From assembly GCF_007859765.1 (NCBI RefSeq), contig NZ_SIHJ01000001.1:1880067-1944066 (forward strand): a stretch of DNA of 64,000 nt, read 5' to 3'. The translations under genes and the position numbers were made by a program. How positions within the stretch are numbered: the stretch's first letter is position 1; each line of letters starts with the position of its first letter. This document shows positions 36,001-43,806 of the stretch, piece by piece. Below the pieces are notes generated by a model. The model was not told the DNA's origin. It made no database searches and saw only the letters and a program-made list of their open reading frames with translations. The stretch is from Posidoniimonas corsicana (lineage in GTDB: Bacteria; Planctomycetota; Planctomycetia; Pirellulales; Lacipirellulaceae).

Positions 36001-36730
36001 CGCCGAGTACGCCGCGGCTCCTCTTTCAGAGATGCTTGGCGACGAGGAGCTTGCCGGCGCGATCAAGGTAGAAGCGAACGCGATGCACAGCGTGGTGCTC
36101 CGGAACGACGGGCTGGGACGCTTCAGCATCGAGCCGCTACCGGTGCTCGCTCAGATCGCGCCCGGCATGGGGGTTGTTCTAAATGACTTTAACGGAGATG
36201 GGTACACCGACTGCTTTATTGCTCAGAACTGCTTCTCACCCCGCCGTGAGATCGGGCGATGGGACGGCGGCCTTTCCCTGCTGCTATCCGGGGATCGGAA
36301 GGGGAATTTCTCTTCGGTCTCGCCCGCAGCCAGCGGCCTCGTGGTCCCGGGTGACGCGAGAGCAGCGGTCGCGACCGATTTCAGCGGCGACGGATGGCCT
36401 GACCTGGTAGTGTCTGTGAACAGTGGCGAGGGGCTTGCGTTTGAAAACCGCCCCCCCGAGGGAGGGCGGTTGGCGACTGTGAAGCTGAGTGGCCCCCGCG
36501 GGAATCCAACCGCCATTGGGGCGATGGTGACCCTGCGACGTTCAGACGGATGGACGCAGACCGCGGAAGTCTCGGCGGGCGGCGGCTACCTTTCCCAGCA
36601 GCCGGCGGCGCTCCACTTCGGACTTGGGGCGAAGGGGCGCGTCGAGGCGATCGAGGTTCGTTGGCCTGATGGCGAGCTGGTGAAGTACCGCCCGCACGCC
36701 GATGAACTGCTCTTCGAGCTGAAACGTTAG
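33038..36730 (+). CDS. Secreted FG-GAP (VCBS) repeat protein with two ASPIC/UnbV domains (CRTAC1-like)
   Basis: The 1230-residue protein has a signal peptide (CCRLVAVVVLLAGLTAASQEVSAAE, about 10-35) and then two similar halves. Each is a set of FG-GAP repeats with calcium-loop cores such as GDYDGDGLADVFLP, VDIDNDGDLDLYVCG, EDFDRDGDLDLYLLT, GDLDNDGDLDLVINN and, in the second half, FDADGDGDVDLYIVS, VDFDRDGDLDLFVGG and TDFSGDGWPDLVVSV. Each half ends in an ASPIC/UnbV domain: RTSNRSGVGAVVRI to WPSGHRQQF (about 550-615) and GNPTAIGAMVTLRR to RWPDGELVKY (about 1155-1220). The first half carries about seven repeats and the second about eight, pointing to duplication of a whole unit. Such proteins fold as beta-propellers and are exported in large numbers by planctomycetes; the ligand is unknown. 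ATG 33038 is used (GTG 33023 possible). Confidence 0.87.
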   Translation: MNSVASFQACCRLVAVVVLLAGLTAASQEVSAAEAESDLLRATPLAPRSSGGGEKLYETVDPAAIGIDFFHKWSRRSGQLRNNTTGCGVAIGDYDGDGLADVFLPRSTDGGRLYRNLGGFRFEDATSKAGILAVGDLWTTGATFVDIDNDGDLDLYVCGFDCPNTLYINNGEGAFTEKAKEFGLAFSGSSAMAAFEDFDRDGDLDLYLLTNHIPPDNEIEYRVTYDRRGVPHVPDRFREYHDTIRFPDGGYGIIESGQYDRLYRNDGEKGFTDVSEEAGIEGNHKGLGVVWWDYDSDGWPDIYVANDFYGPDRLYRNNRDGTFTDTAAEVLPHTPWFSMGCDSGDLNNDGLFDLIGTDMASDTHLRAKQTMGDIQDDGWFLESPTPRQYMRNAVYLNAGCERMQEVAYLTGMASTNWTWSVRMDDLDQDGNVDVHFTNGMSRDWGNSDLKMSAMKMGPMNSDAYNDYWDRQDTLREKNLAFQNLGGLRFRRVEADWGLDQEGVSFGAAFGDLDNDGDLDLVINNFNEMVTVCRNDGRQGGALRVKLIGRTSNRSGVGAVVRIKCGDVEMSRRLSLARGFMSSSDPTIHFGVGQATLIDELSVEWPSGHRQQFHQIGANQLVSVTEPASPPAAEREAPQEKAMFSRSAAIGGLLHLESEFDDFSTQPLLPVGLSRLGPGLACGDVSGNGADDLFLGGCRNLAGSILLNEKNGKWGMHGSGLFPVWSDPEGAREGLNALFFDADGDGDVDLYIVSGSIEAEPGDASLADALYLNDGSGEFSPAPDGALPDLRDSSAAIATVDFDRDGDLDLFVGGRCVPGQHPTTPNSRLLRNDGGRFVDATSESAPQLLRSGLVTSALWTDVNSDGWIDLLVTHEWGPVKVYVNQKGALRDRTAESGIAESKGWWNGIAGRDIDGDGDIDYVVSNVGANTEYQPSPERPAFLFYGDFNADGSKLAVEGVHTRDGQLVPTRSKPVLERAIPFIEAAYPTFAEYAAAPLSEMLGDEELAGAIKVEANAMHSVVLRNDGLGRFSIEPLPVLAQIAPGMGVVLNDFNGDGYTDCFIAQNCFSPRREIGRWDGGLSLLLSGDRKGNFSSVSPAASGLVVPGDARAAVATDFSGDGWPDLVVSVNSGEGLAFENRPPEGGRLATVKLSGPRGNPTAIGAMVTLRRSDGWTQTAEVSAGGGYLSQQPAALHFGLGAKGRVEAIEVRWPDGELVKYRPHADELLFELKR

Positions 36731-36960
36731 CCACTCGGCAAAAACTCCTCCCGCAATCGCCAGCCAGCAGCAACGGCTGCGACGCGATTCGCATTAGGCT
36801 GGCGTATCGGTTGCACAAAACGTCCCGACCGCCGCGCCGATGAAATGTTTTTGTACACAATCTCTTGCATCCGGGGCTGGCAACGGGTAAACTCGGGCCT
36901 TGCGGGGCAGGCGCCCGTTGCTCCGGCAGCGCCGATGCGTGCCGGCTAACTGGACAAGCC

Positions 36961-36966
36961 AGGAGG
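36961..36966 (+). promoter_or_regulatory. Consensus ribosome binding site deciding a GTG start
   Basis: AGGAGG lies exactly 6 bases before GTG 36973. It fixes the start of the small lipoprotein gene and argues against the upstream ATG 36865. Confidence 0.75.
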
Positions 36967-36972
36967 CAATCC

Positions 36973-37419
36973 GTGATCCGCAGTAAGAACACTGCCGCAC
37001 AGTGTTGTGACTTTTCAATTCTCTATCTCGCTATCCTCGCCGTTTGTGTGGGGTGCGGTGAGAGCGGTGGCGGCGGAAAGGTTCCCGAGGCGAGCGATGG
37101 CGACATGCTGCGCGGCGTTGTGACGTCGTACCGCAACGCAACGCGCGAGCTCGGGCGCCCACCGAAGGACTACAGTGAACTCGAAGCAATCTTCGCGCCG
37201 GTATCAAACAACCCGGCCGAGTATCTAACTTCTAAGCGAGACGGCGAGAAGTTTGTGGTGGTCTGGGGCCTCAACCTGGCCTCCTCACCGCCCGACACCG
37301 TCGTCGCGTACGAGAAGACGGGAGTCGACGGCAAGCGGATGCTGGTCACGATCGACGGCTTCACCCGCGAGGTCACCGACACAGAGATCAGTCAGCTAGA
37401 AGCTAAGGCGGGACGTTAA
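36973..37419 (+). CDS. Small predicted lipoprotein beside the pilin-like gene
   Basis: The 148-residue protein starts at GTG 36973 after a perfect AGGAGG. The N-terminus is basic, followed by a hydrophobic helix (FSILYLAILAVCVGC) ending in a lipobox-like VGC and a Gly/Ser-rich linker, so it is probably a lipoprotein. The remainder (GDMLRGVVTSYRNATRELGRPPKDYSELEAIFAPVSNNPAEYLTSKRDGEKFVVVWGLNL) is a small mixed domain that I do not recognise, with a strand-rich end containing DPxxTVVAYEKTG-like sequence. Small proteins of this kind are common next to DUF1559 genes in planctomycetes, and this one ends 66 bases before that gene, so the two are probably in one transcript. Confidence 0.78.
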   Translation: MIRSKNTAAQCCDFSILYLAILAVCVGCGESGGGGKVPEASDGDMLRGVVTSYRNATRELGRPPKDYSELEAIFAPVSNNPAEYLTSKRDGEKFVVVWGLNLASSPPDTVVAYEKTGVDGKRMLVTIDGFTREVTDTEISQLEAKAGR

Positions 37420-37485
37420 GCGCCGTCTTGCATGGTAGACGGGCGCGAAAACTATCGTAGAACCGCGAATCTTATGGGGAGTGCA

Positions 37486-38514
37486 ATGGGTAGGGATGTC
37501 ACTTCGAGGCGTGTTTGGGGCGCGAGCCCGCTAAATGGTCGCAGCTCAGGCTTCACGCTGGTCGAGCTGCTCGTCGTGATCGCGATCATAGGCGTCCTCA
37601 TCGCGCTGCTCCTGCCAGCGGTGCAGGCGGCCCGTGAGTCCGCCCGCCGCACGCAGTGTAAGAACCAGATGAAGCAGTGGGCCCTGGCCTGTCTGCTGCA
37701 TGTTGACACGCTGAAGCGGTTCCCGACAGGCGGCCACAACCAGATCTATCACGTCGACCGCGTAATGGATAATGGACGACCCGCGACACTCGACAAGCAG
37801 TCTTGGGGTTGGATGTATCAAACCATGCCCTACCTGGAGGAGAGTCCGCTGTGGAGCGAGACCAACGACCTCGTTGTGCTCCGCAACGGCCCTACCTCAA
37901 TCTTCTGCCCCAGCAGGCGGACCCCCACCTTTACGACCGTTTGGTACCCCACCGGTGGACTGCTCAATGACTACGCAGGCAACGGTGGCGACACCAACAC
38001 TGCCGGCAACACATTCCAAGCCCCTGGCCTCACGCCATACAGGGGTGCGAACCCGTACGATAGGAAGACGATTCACACCGGCGTGATTGTCTCCCAGGAC
38101 CCCACCGCTAAGGCGGCGGCGTCCAACGCGCTGAAAAACCCACTGATTGCGCCTCGGCACATCACCGACGGCACGTCTAAAACGATGCTGCTCGGTGAGA
38201 AGTACGTCCCGCAGAACCTCTACGAGGGTAAGTCTCACGGCGATAACTTTGCGTGGATTCAGGGCGCCCAGTGGGAAGCCGTGCGATTCGCCAACGATCC
38301 GCCAAAAAACGACGACCCGATCGAGATCGTTCCGGACGGACGCGGGGGCTATGTCTGCGGCGACTGCGACCAGTTCGGATCCGCCCACGCGGGCGGCTTC
38401 AACATCGCGTTGTGCGACGGTTCCGTGACAATGGTCAACTACGACATCGACCCCGAGTTCACATGGCTAGCCCTGTGCAATCGGGCCGACGGCGAGGTCT
38501 TTGAGCTGCCGTAA
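37486..38514 (+). CDS. DUF1559 protein with type IV pilin-like N-terminus
   Basis: The 342-residue protein has a prepilin-type cleavage/methylation motif, SSGFTLVELLVVIAIIGVLIALLLPAVQAARESARR, about residues 21-55, where cleavage would occur after the Gly before Phe. The rest is DUF1559: CKNQMKQWALACLLHVDTLKRFPTGG, GWMYQTMPYLEESPLW, ITDGTSKTMLLGEKYV and the C-terminal FGSAHAGGFNIALCDGSVTMVNYDID (H-x-G-G box). Planctomycetes carry dozens of these pseudopilin-like proteins, thought to be surface exposed, function unknown. ATG 37486 has GGGGAG 4 bases upstream; ATG 37474 and 37432 are alternatives. It follows a small lipoprotein gene, the usual neighbour. Confidence 0.9.
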   Translation: MGRDVTSRRVWGASPLNGRSSGFTLVELLVVIAIIGVLIALLLPAVQAARESARRTQCKNQMKQWALACLLHVDTLKRFPTGGHNQIYHVDRVMDNGRPATLDKQSWGWMYQTMPYLEESPLWSETNDLVVLRNGPTSIFCPSRRTPTFTTVWYPTGGLLNDYAGNGGDTNTAGNTFQAPGLTPYRGANPYDRKTIHTGVIVSQDPTAKAAASNALKNPLIAPRHITDGTSKTMLLGEKYVPQNLYEGKSHGDNFAWIQGAQWEAVRFANDPPKNDDPIEIVPDGRGGYVCGDCDQFGSAHAGGFNIALCDGSVTMVNYDIDPEFTWLALCNRADGEVFELP

Positions 38515-38670
38515 ACCACGGGCGGAGAGTCAGGCTGCCCCCTCGCCGTAGTTGAAACGCGTGATCGCACAGCCGCTATAGAACCGTTTGGCGCTGGGTC
38601 TAACCCGGCTCGCGCGACCCGTATCTGGATCAGGCGAACGATCTGCAAGCCCAACTAGGAGCGGATGTTG

Positions 38671-39600
38671 ATGTCTAGCCATTGGAGCGGAGTCTACCCG
38701 GCCGTCACCACGCAGTTCCGCGAAGACGAGTGGGTGGACGTAGAAGCGACGTTGTCGCACGTCAACGCGCTCATAGACGCCGGCGTTCATGGCCTCATCA
38801 TGCTGGGCACGGTCGGCGAGAATTGCTCGCTCGACGCCGGAGAGAAGGTCGATGTCCTCAAGGCCACGGTCGACCTGGTCGACGGGCGGATGCCGGTGCT
38901 GACCGGCGTCGCAGAGTACACCACGTCACTGGCGTGCAAGTTCTCTCAAGCGGCTCAGGACGCCGGCGTCGACGGGCTGATGCTGTTGCCGGCGATGGTC
39001 TACAAGTCCGACGCCAGGGAAACGATCTCCCACTTCCGTACCGTGGCGTCGGCGGTCGACTTGCCGATCATGTGCTACAACAACCCCGTGAGCTACAGCA
39101 TCGACATCACGCCCGAGATGTTCGATGAGATGTCGGACGAGCCCAAGTTCGTGGCGATCAAGGAGTCGTCCGAGAATCCGCGTCGAATAACGGACATCTT
39201 CAACCGATGCGGGCAGCGCTACACGCTCCTGTGTGGCGTGGACGACCTGGTTCTAGAGAGCTTGATACTCGGCGCCCAGGGCTGGGTTTCCGGCCTCGTC
39301 AACGCCTTCCCTGCCGAGAACCGTTTGCTCTGGGACCTCGCCCAGGCCGGTCAGTGGGACGAGGCACTAAAGGTCTACCGTTGGTACACCCCGCTGCTGC
39401 ACCTCGACACCCACCCCAAGCTGGTGCAGTACATCAAGCTAGCAAACGTTGAGTGTGGCTACGGGTCCGAGGTGGTCCGGGCCCCGCGGCTCCCTATCAG
39501 CGGGGTAGAACGCGCAGCGGTGCTTAAGACCATCCGGGATGCGATCGCCACCCGCCCAACCGGCCCTCCGGTGCAGTCGGACACGGCGCTGGCATCTTGA
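38671..39600 (+). CDS. DHDPS/NAL-family class I aldolase or dehydratase
   Basis: The 309-residue TIM-barrel enzyme belongs to the dihydrodipicolinate synthase/N-acetylneuraminate lyase superfamily. The Schiff-base lysine is visible in FVAIKESS (about residue 165) and the proton-shuttling tyrosine in IMCYNNP (about 133). The N-terminal GLIMLGTVGENCSLDAGEK matches the GTTGE loop of the family, here GTVGE. True DapA has GTTGE with two Thr, so this is more likely a catabolic member acting on a 2-keto acid such as 2-keto-3-deoxy-sugar acid or 4-hydroxy-2-oxoglutarate. ATG 38671 is chosen because AGGAG lies 9 bases upstream; ATG 38665 would leave only 3 bases. The facing GntR gene probably regulates it. 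Confidence 0.85.
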   Translation: MSSHWSGVYPAVTTQFREDEWVDVEATLSHVNALIDAGVHGLIMLGTVGENCSLDAGEKVDVLKATVDLVDGRMPVLTGVAEYTTSLACKFSQAAQDAGVDGLMLLPAMVYKSDARETISHFRTVASAVDLPIMCYNNPVSYSIDITPEMFDEMSDEPKFVAIKESSENPRRITDIFNRCGQRYTLLCGVDDLVLESLILGAQGWVSGLVNAFPAENRLLWDLAQAGQWDEALKVYRWYTPLLHLDTHPKLVQYIKLANVECGYGSEVVRAPRLPISGVERAAVLKTIRDAIATRPTGPPVQSDTALAS

Positions 39601-39663
39601 TGAAAGCTCGGTGGTTGGCGGGCCAAGCATGAAACCGGTGCGAATCCGCAGTCTAAGGGGCGT

Positions 39664-39678
39664 CGGCACAGAGTGCCG
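39664..39678. terminator. Hairpin between convergent genes
   Basis: CGGCAC and GTGCCG form a perfect 6-bp stem with a 3-base loop, 4 bases from the GntR stop codon and 63 from the aldolase stop. It could end transcription from both sides, but no T run is present. Confidence 0.35.
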
Positions 39679-39681
39679 CCG

Positions 39682-40578
39682 TCAGCTGGCCGCCTGACCG
39701 GCGCTATGCGATTCCTGCAGCTGGGCGATCAGCGCCTGAACGATCGGCTTCTGGGCCTGGATGTGCTCTTTCAGTGCGGCGCTCGCCTCGCGGAAATTGC
39801 CGTCGATGAGCGCCTCCAGCACGCGGCTGTGCTGGTCGGCCATCTGCTCGACCACCGACGCCTCGGGCGCCGCGTAGTCGAAGAGCGTTCGGTAGTACAC
39901 CGCCTCGCGCTGGAAGAATCGTTGTATGTAAGGGTTCCCGCAGTTGGAGATCCAGTACTGGTGCAGGTTGTTGTCCAACGACTTTGGGCTCATCAGGTCC
40001 GAGGCCTGGTTCGCTTCCAGCAGTTCCTGTAGACGCTCCTCCTGCAGTTCCGGCTGGGCAAGACGCAGCGCTTTGAGTTCCAGGAGTTCGCGGACTTCGA
40101 TGAAGGCGCACAGGTCGTCTTTGTCGAACGGACGGACCTTCCAGCCACGGCGGGGCACCTGCTCGATCAGCCCCTGGCCGGCCAGCCGGCTTAGGATCGG
40201 CCGCAGGGCGGTGCGTCCGATGCCGTAGCGGTCGGCTGCCCAGTTCTCGCGGAGGAAGCCGTCCTCACCCAGAAGACTCTGCCGGATGACGTCCGAGCGA
40301 ATCACTTCCTCGTGATTCACCGGTGGCCTGACGTTGGTGAGCCTGGCCGCCTTGGGCAGTTTCTTTCGGCTGCCGATAGCAAGCCGCCCGTTGTCGAGCG
40401 TCTTCAGCAGCCTGTCCGCAACGAGACGTTCTACCGCTGTGCGGACCGGGCTGAGGCTCACCCCGTAGTGCGATGCGATCGACGAGAGGGTCAAGCGGCA
40501 CGGCGGCTCGCCGTTCTCCGCCAGATTGGTCGCGATGTCCGAGTAGATGTAGTCGGCGAGGCTGGGTTTGCTCTTCAT
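39682..40578 (-). CDS. GntR/FadR-type regulator with two tandem winged-helix domains
   Basis: The 298-residue protein has an unusual layout: two GntR-type winged helices, one at about 5-70 (SLADYIYSDIATNLAENGEPPCRLTLSSIASHYGVSLSPVRTAVERLVADRLL) and a second at about 85-155 (VIRQSLLGEDGFLRENWAADRYGIGRTALRPILSRLAGQGLIEQVPRRGWKVRPF), followed by an FCD ligand domain (about 160-290, with LFDYAAPEASVVEQMADQHSRVLEALIDGNFREASAALKEHI). Most FadR-type regulators have a single HTH. The FCD domain usually binds a small carboxylate, often bridged by a metal ion. It faces the DHDPS-family gene and is its probable regulator, the ligand being a sugar acid or keto acid. Start ATG 40578 is preferred; the frame is open 55 codons upstream without homology. 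Confidence 0.87.
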   Translation of the reverse strand: MKSKPSLADYIYSDIATNLAENGEPPCRLTLSSIASHYGVSLSPVRTAVERLVADRLLKTLDNGRLAIGSRKKLPKAARLTNVRPPVNHEEVIRSDVIRQSLLGEDGFLRENWAADRYGIGRTALRPILSRLAGQGLIEQVPRRGWKVRPFDKDDLCAFIEVRELLELKALRLAQPELQEERLQELLEANQASDLMSPKSLDNNLHQYWISNCGNPYIQRFFQREAVYYRTLFDYAAPEASVVEQMADQHSRVLEALIDGNFREASAALKEHIQAQKPIVQALIAQLQESHSAGQAAS

Positions 40579-40836
40579 TCCGCGGTTTGAAGCTTGTTCT
40601 CGATCGCCGCCTTGCCAGAACAGATCGCGCCAACGCCACCGGCTTGGGAGGCGCGCAATCCGCCGCCGGCGAGTCCGTCGCCGCACTAGATACGCCGGCG
40701 GAGCGAGAGTCCGGGCGCCATCCGGCTGCGGCCCGAGGATCATAGCATGAGGCCAGCGGCGCCGACAACCACGTCCGCGCCGGCCCCTAGGCGTCCCGCG
40801 GGGCCAACGGCCTGTCGTCGGGGCGCCGCTGCTTGC

Positions 40837-43218
40837 CTAAGTCGCCTCGTCCTTGCCGGATGCGGCGCCGGCGGGCTCAGGGCTGTTAGCGCCCGCAGCC
40901 CCCTGATCGGCTATGCCGGCTTTCGAAGGGCCAGACGCCGGCTTACTGACTAGCTGCTCCACAAAGAATTCCTGCATCCGCCGGAACCCGTACTGACCGC
41001 CCATGCCGTGACCGGCGCCGGGAACGAACACGAACTCGAAGTCCTTGTCAGCCTTCACCAGCGCGTCGACTAGCCGGAAGGTCGACTCCGGCGGGACGTT
41101 GTTGTCCATGCCGCCCAGAATCAGCATCAGATCTCCCTGCAGGCGGTGGGCGTTATCAATGTTCGAGGACTCCGCATACTGGGGGCCGACCGGGTACCCC
41201 ATCCACTGCTCGTTCCACGACGACTTGTCCATGCGGTTGTCGTGGCAGCCGCACCCGGAAACGCCAACCTTGTAGAAGTCTGGGTGGAAAAGAAGAGCGC
41301 CGGTGGCGTTCTGCCCGCCCGCGGAGCCCCCGTAGACCCCGACGCGAGTCAGGTCCATGTACGGGCGTTCTTTTGCCGCGGCCTTCATCCAGAGGATGCG
41401 GTCCGGGAATCCCGCGTCCTTGAGGTTGTGCCAGCACACGTCGTGGAACGCCTTGCTGCGGTTGGCGGTCCCCATGCCGTCGATCTGCACGACGACGAAC
41501 CCGAGATCAGCGATCGAAGAGTAGCGGTTGCTGGCCCGGAACGACTTCGGCACGAACGAGCCCTGGGGCCCGGCGTAAATCGACTCGATGACCGGGTAGG
41601 TCTTGGCGGGGTCGAAGTCGGAAGGCAGGCTGATCACCCCCCAGATATCGGTCTTGCCGTCGCGTCCCTTCGCGTGGAATACTTCCAGCGGGCGCCACCC
41701 CTTGTTCTTCAGCTCCGAGATGTCCGCCTCCTCCAGCTTCCTGATCAGAGCGCCGTCGCGGCAGCTGCGGAGCTCGTGCACGGGGGGCGCGTCGACCCGG
41801 CTGGAGGTGTCCACCAAGTAACGTCGGTCCGGTGAGTACTGGACCCGGTGGTCGCCGTTGCCGGACGTCAGCGCCACGAGGTTTTTGCCGTCAAAGTCGA
41901 CCCGGTAGTGGTGCAAGAAATACGGGTCCTGGTCCGAGTTCTTGCCGCTTGCAGAGAACCACACCTGGCGGTTCTCCTCGTCGATCCGCTCGATCCCCCG
42001 CACGACATATTCGCCTTGGGTGATCTGATTCTTTAGCGCGCCCTTGGCCGCATCGTACAGGTAGAGGTGGCGCCACCCGTCTGCTTCCGAGACGTAGATC
42101 AACTCCTCGGCGTCTTCCAGCCAGTTCACCAGGTCCAGGCTTAGGTTCTCGGTGTGCTCCGTCCAGATGAACGTGTCCGACGACTCGTCGACAATGGTCG
42201 CGGCCTCGCCGGTGCGCGAGTCGATCTTGATCACGCGCAGCCGCTTGTGCCCGCGGTCTACCTGCGTGTAGGCGAGGCTGCGGCCGTCGGGCCGCCAGGC
42301 GACTCGGGGCCAGCCGAACTCGATGCGGTCCACGTCCGGCTTCGTGTGGTCGTTGGTCTCGGGGTCGAAGAGGTTCAGCTCATACGACGCCATGCGATCA
42401 CCGGGCAGCGGGTACACGCGGCTGTGCAGCACGGCCCGGCCGCCGCCCTGCGGAGCGGACTCCAATAGGTGTACCTGCTTGTCGTCGCCGGGCGTAATGC
42501 GGAACGCGACCAGGCGCTTTGAGTCCGGCGACCAATCGAGCATGCCGTAGTGGCAGTCGGCGACGCCGTCGTCCGTGAGCGTGACCTCTTCCCCGCCGTC
42601 CGCCTCACAGAACACGACATTGTGATCCCTCACAAAGGCCTCCCACTTTCCGTCCGGGGAAACGGCCCGCTCGTTGGGGCCACCACGTCGACCGCGCCAT
42701 CCGCGCTGGCGGTTGTCTCCCTCGTCGGGCTCCGCCACGTCCGAGCTTGTCAGCTCGTAGGACTGCAGGTCGCACCTGTATCGGTCGCCGCCGAACGAAA
42801 ACCGCATCGCGTCGAGTTCCGGGGTAAGCTCTACCCCCGCCAAGTCGAGTTTGTCGGGGGTGACCTCCGTTTGGGTTGCTTCGCTGATCGCCGAAGCGAG
42901 GCGTTGGTGGTCGAACGCGGGCTGCCGACTGTTCTTTTCAGCATCTATCAGCACGTATTCGCGGACGCCCTCAGGGAGTTCGTTCCGGTACCAGAACATG
43001 CTGGAGTCGGCCAACCAGTGCGGCTCGATCGACGCCTTGTAGACCCCGTCCTCGCCGCGGCGGCGCCATCGTCGCTGCTGTGGCGACTTGGGGCGGTCGG
43101 CATCCTGCAGAGCGCCTGCGCCGCCTGTCGGCTCAGCGGCGGTGCGATCGACCATGACCGTCGCCACGAAGCAAGCAAGCAGCGTGGCGACGACGAGCAG
43201 CGGCGGGCGGCTTGGCAT
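40837..43218 (-). CDS. Exported S9 family (DPP4/prolyl-oligopeptidase-like) peptidase
   Basis: The 793-residue protein has a signal peptide (PPLLVVATLLACFVATVMVDRTAAE), an Arg/Gly-rich segment, a beta-propeller typical of DPP4-type S9 peptidases (VSPDGKWEAFVRDHNVVF, WSPDSKRLVAFRI, WRPDGRSLAYTQVDRGHKRLRV), and a C-terminal alpha/beta-hydrolase domain. The catalytic triad is visible: Ser in GVYGGSAGGQNATGALL (about 630), Asp in GGMDNNVPPE (about 703) and His in PGAGHGMGG (about 737). The nucleophile elbow reads GGSAGG rather than the GWSYGG of classical DPP4. An odd C-terminal tail of about 40 residues (KPASGPSKAGIADQGAAGANSPEPAGAAS) is Ala/Gly/Pro-rich. ATG 43218 is preceded by AGGAA. Probable role: peptide degradation outside the cytoplasm. 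Confidence 0.87.
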   Translation of the reverse strand: MPSRPPLLVVATLLACFVATVMVDRTAAEPTGGAGALQDADRPKSPQQRRWRRRGEDGVYKASIEPHWLADSSMFWYRNELPEGVREYVLIDAEKNSRQPAFDHQRLASAISEATQTEVTPDKLDLAGVELTPELDAMRFSFGGDRYRCDLQSYELTSSDVAEPDEGDNRQRGWRGRRGGPNERAVSPDGKWEAFVRDHNVVFCEADGGEEVTLTDDGVADCHYGMLDWSPDSKRLVAFRITPGDDKQVHLLESAPQGGGRAVLHSRVYPLPGDRMASYELNLFDPETNDHTKPDVDRIEFGWPRVAWRPDGRSLAYTQVDRGHKRLRVIKIDSRTGEAATIVDESSDTFIWTEHTENLSLDLVNWLEDAEELIYVSEADGWRHLYLYDAAKGALKNQITQGEYVVRGIERIDEENRQVWFSASGKNSDQDPYFLHHYRVDFDGKNLVALTSGNGDHRVQYSPDRRYLVDTSSRVDAPPVHELRSCRDGALIRKLEEADISELKNKGWRPLEVFHAKGRDGKTDIWGVISLPSDFDPAKTYPVIESIYAGPQGSFVPKSFRASNRYSSIADLGFVVVQIDGMGTANRSKAFHDVCWHNLKDAGFPDRILWMKAAAKERPYMDLTRVGVYGGSAGGQNATGALLFHPDFYKVGVSGCGCHDNRMDKSSWNEQWMGYPVGPQYAESSNIDNAHRLQGDLMLILGGMDNNVPPESTFRLVDALVKADKDFEFVFVPGAGHGMGGQYGFRRMQEFFVEQLVSKPASGPSKAGIADQGAAGANSPEPAGAASGKDEAT

Positions 43219-43806
43219 TGATATATTCCTGGGAGCGCTTGGCGGTGCAGGGGGCGTCGGCGTGCATCTAGGCGTGCGGTGACCTACCGCGGCACGCTTC
43301 GCCGGACCTTGATTCGCAGGGAGGTGACCCGCTCCGCAACGGCGAATACTCAAGGACAGGTCGCGGCGGCGAGCCCCGGGTATAAGGCACTTTGCACACA
43401 ATGTCAAGAAAATCCGGCGGCACGTCGGGCCTCCCCATGACGCGGAAGGGCGATCTCGGCCGGGAGTGTTAAGTCCGCCCCCGGCGCATCGCCCTTGGGC
43501 GACTCGACTCAGACGCGTTCGTCACAGCCGGTCCTCGCCTTACTCTTGGGCGCCAGAGTGGGAGCGGCTCAAACGCGATCCACGCCCGCCTGGTTCCGTC
43601 ACACAAGAACATCCTGGTAGAGAAATTAGGTGACTGGTGTACTTATTGGTTGGCGAACCCCCAGCAGCGCATGGAAGTCGCGGCGGCCGACGCGGGCGCG
43701 CAGCGCGACCGTCAGCACGCTGTCCGCTACTGCGGGGACTCCGTGCTGGACCGCGCTAAGTGGCCGGAATCGAGTCAAGACTCGCAGTGGGGCAGGGGAG
43801 TTGCGC
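43219..43806. other. Intergenic region upstream of the S9 peptidase gene
   Basis: No frame in these bases has homology or a ribosome binding site. Short ORFs on both strands are composition artefacts. Between about 43381 and 43420 a TATAAGGCAC / TTTGCACACAATG stretch is more AT-rich than its surroundings and could hold a promoter for the peptidase gene. No RNA or repeat was seen. Confidence 0.45.

Noticed and set aside
39631-39648. Short string GAAACCGGTGCGAATCCG resembling part of a cobalamin riboswitch
   Set aside because: Only this segment matches; the rest of the riboswitch, including the B12 box, is not seen, and it lies between convergent genes rather than upstream of one.
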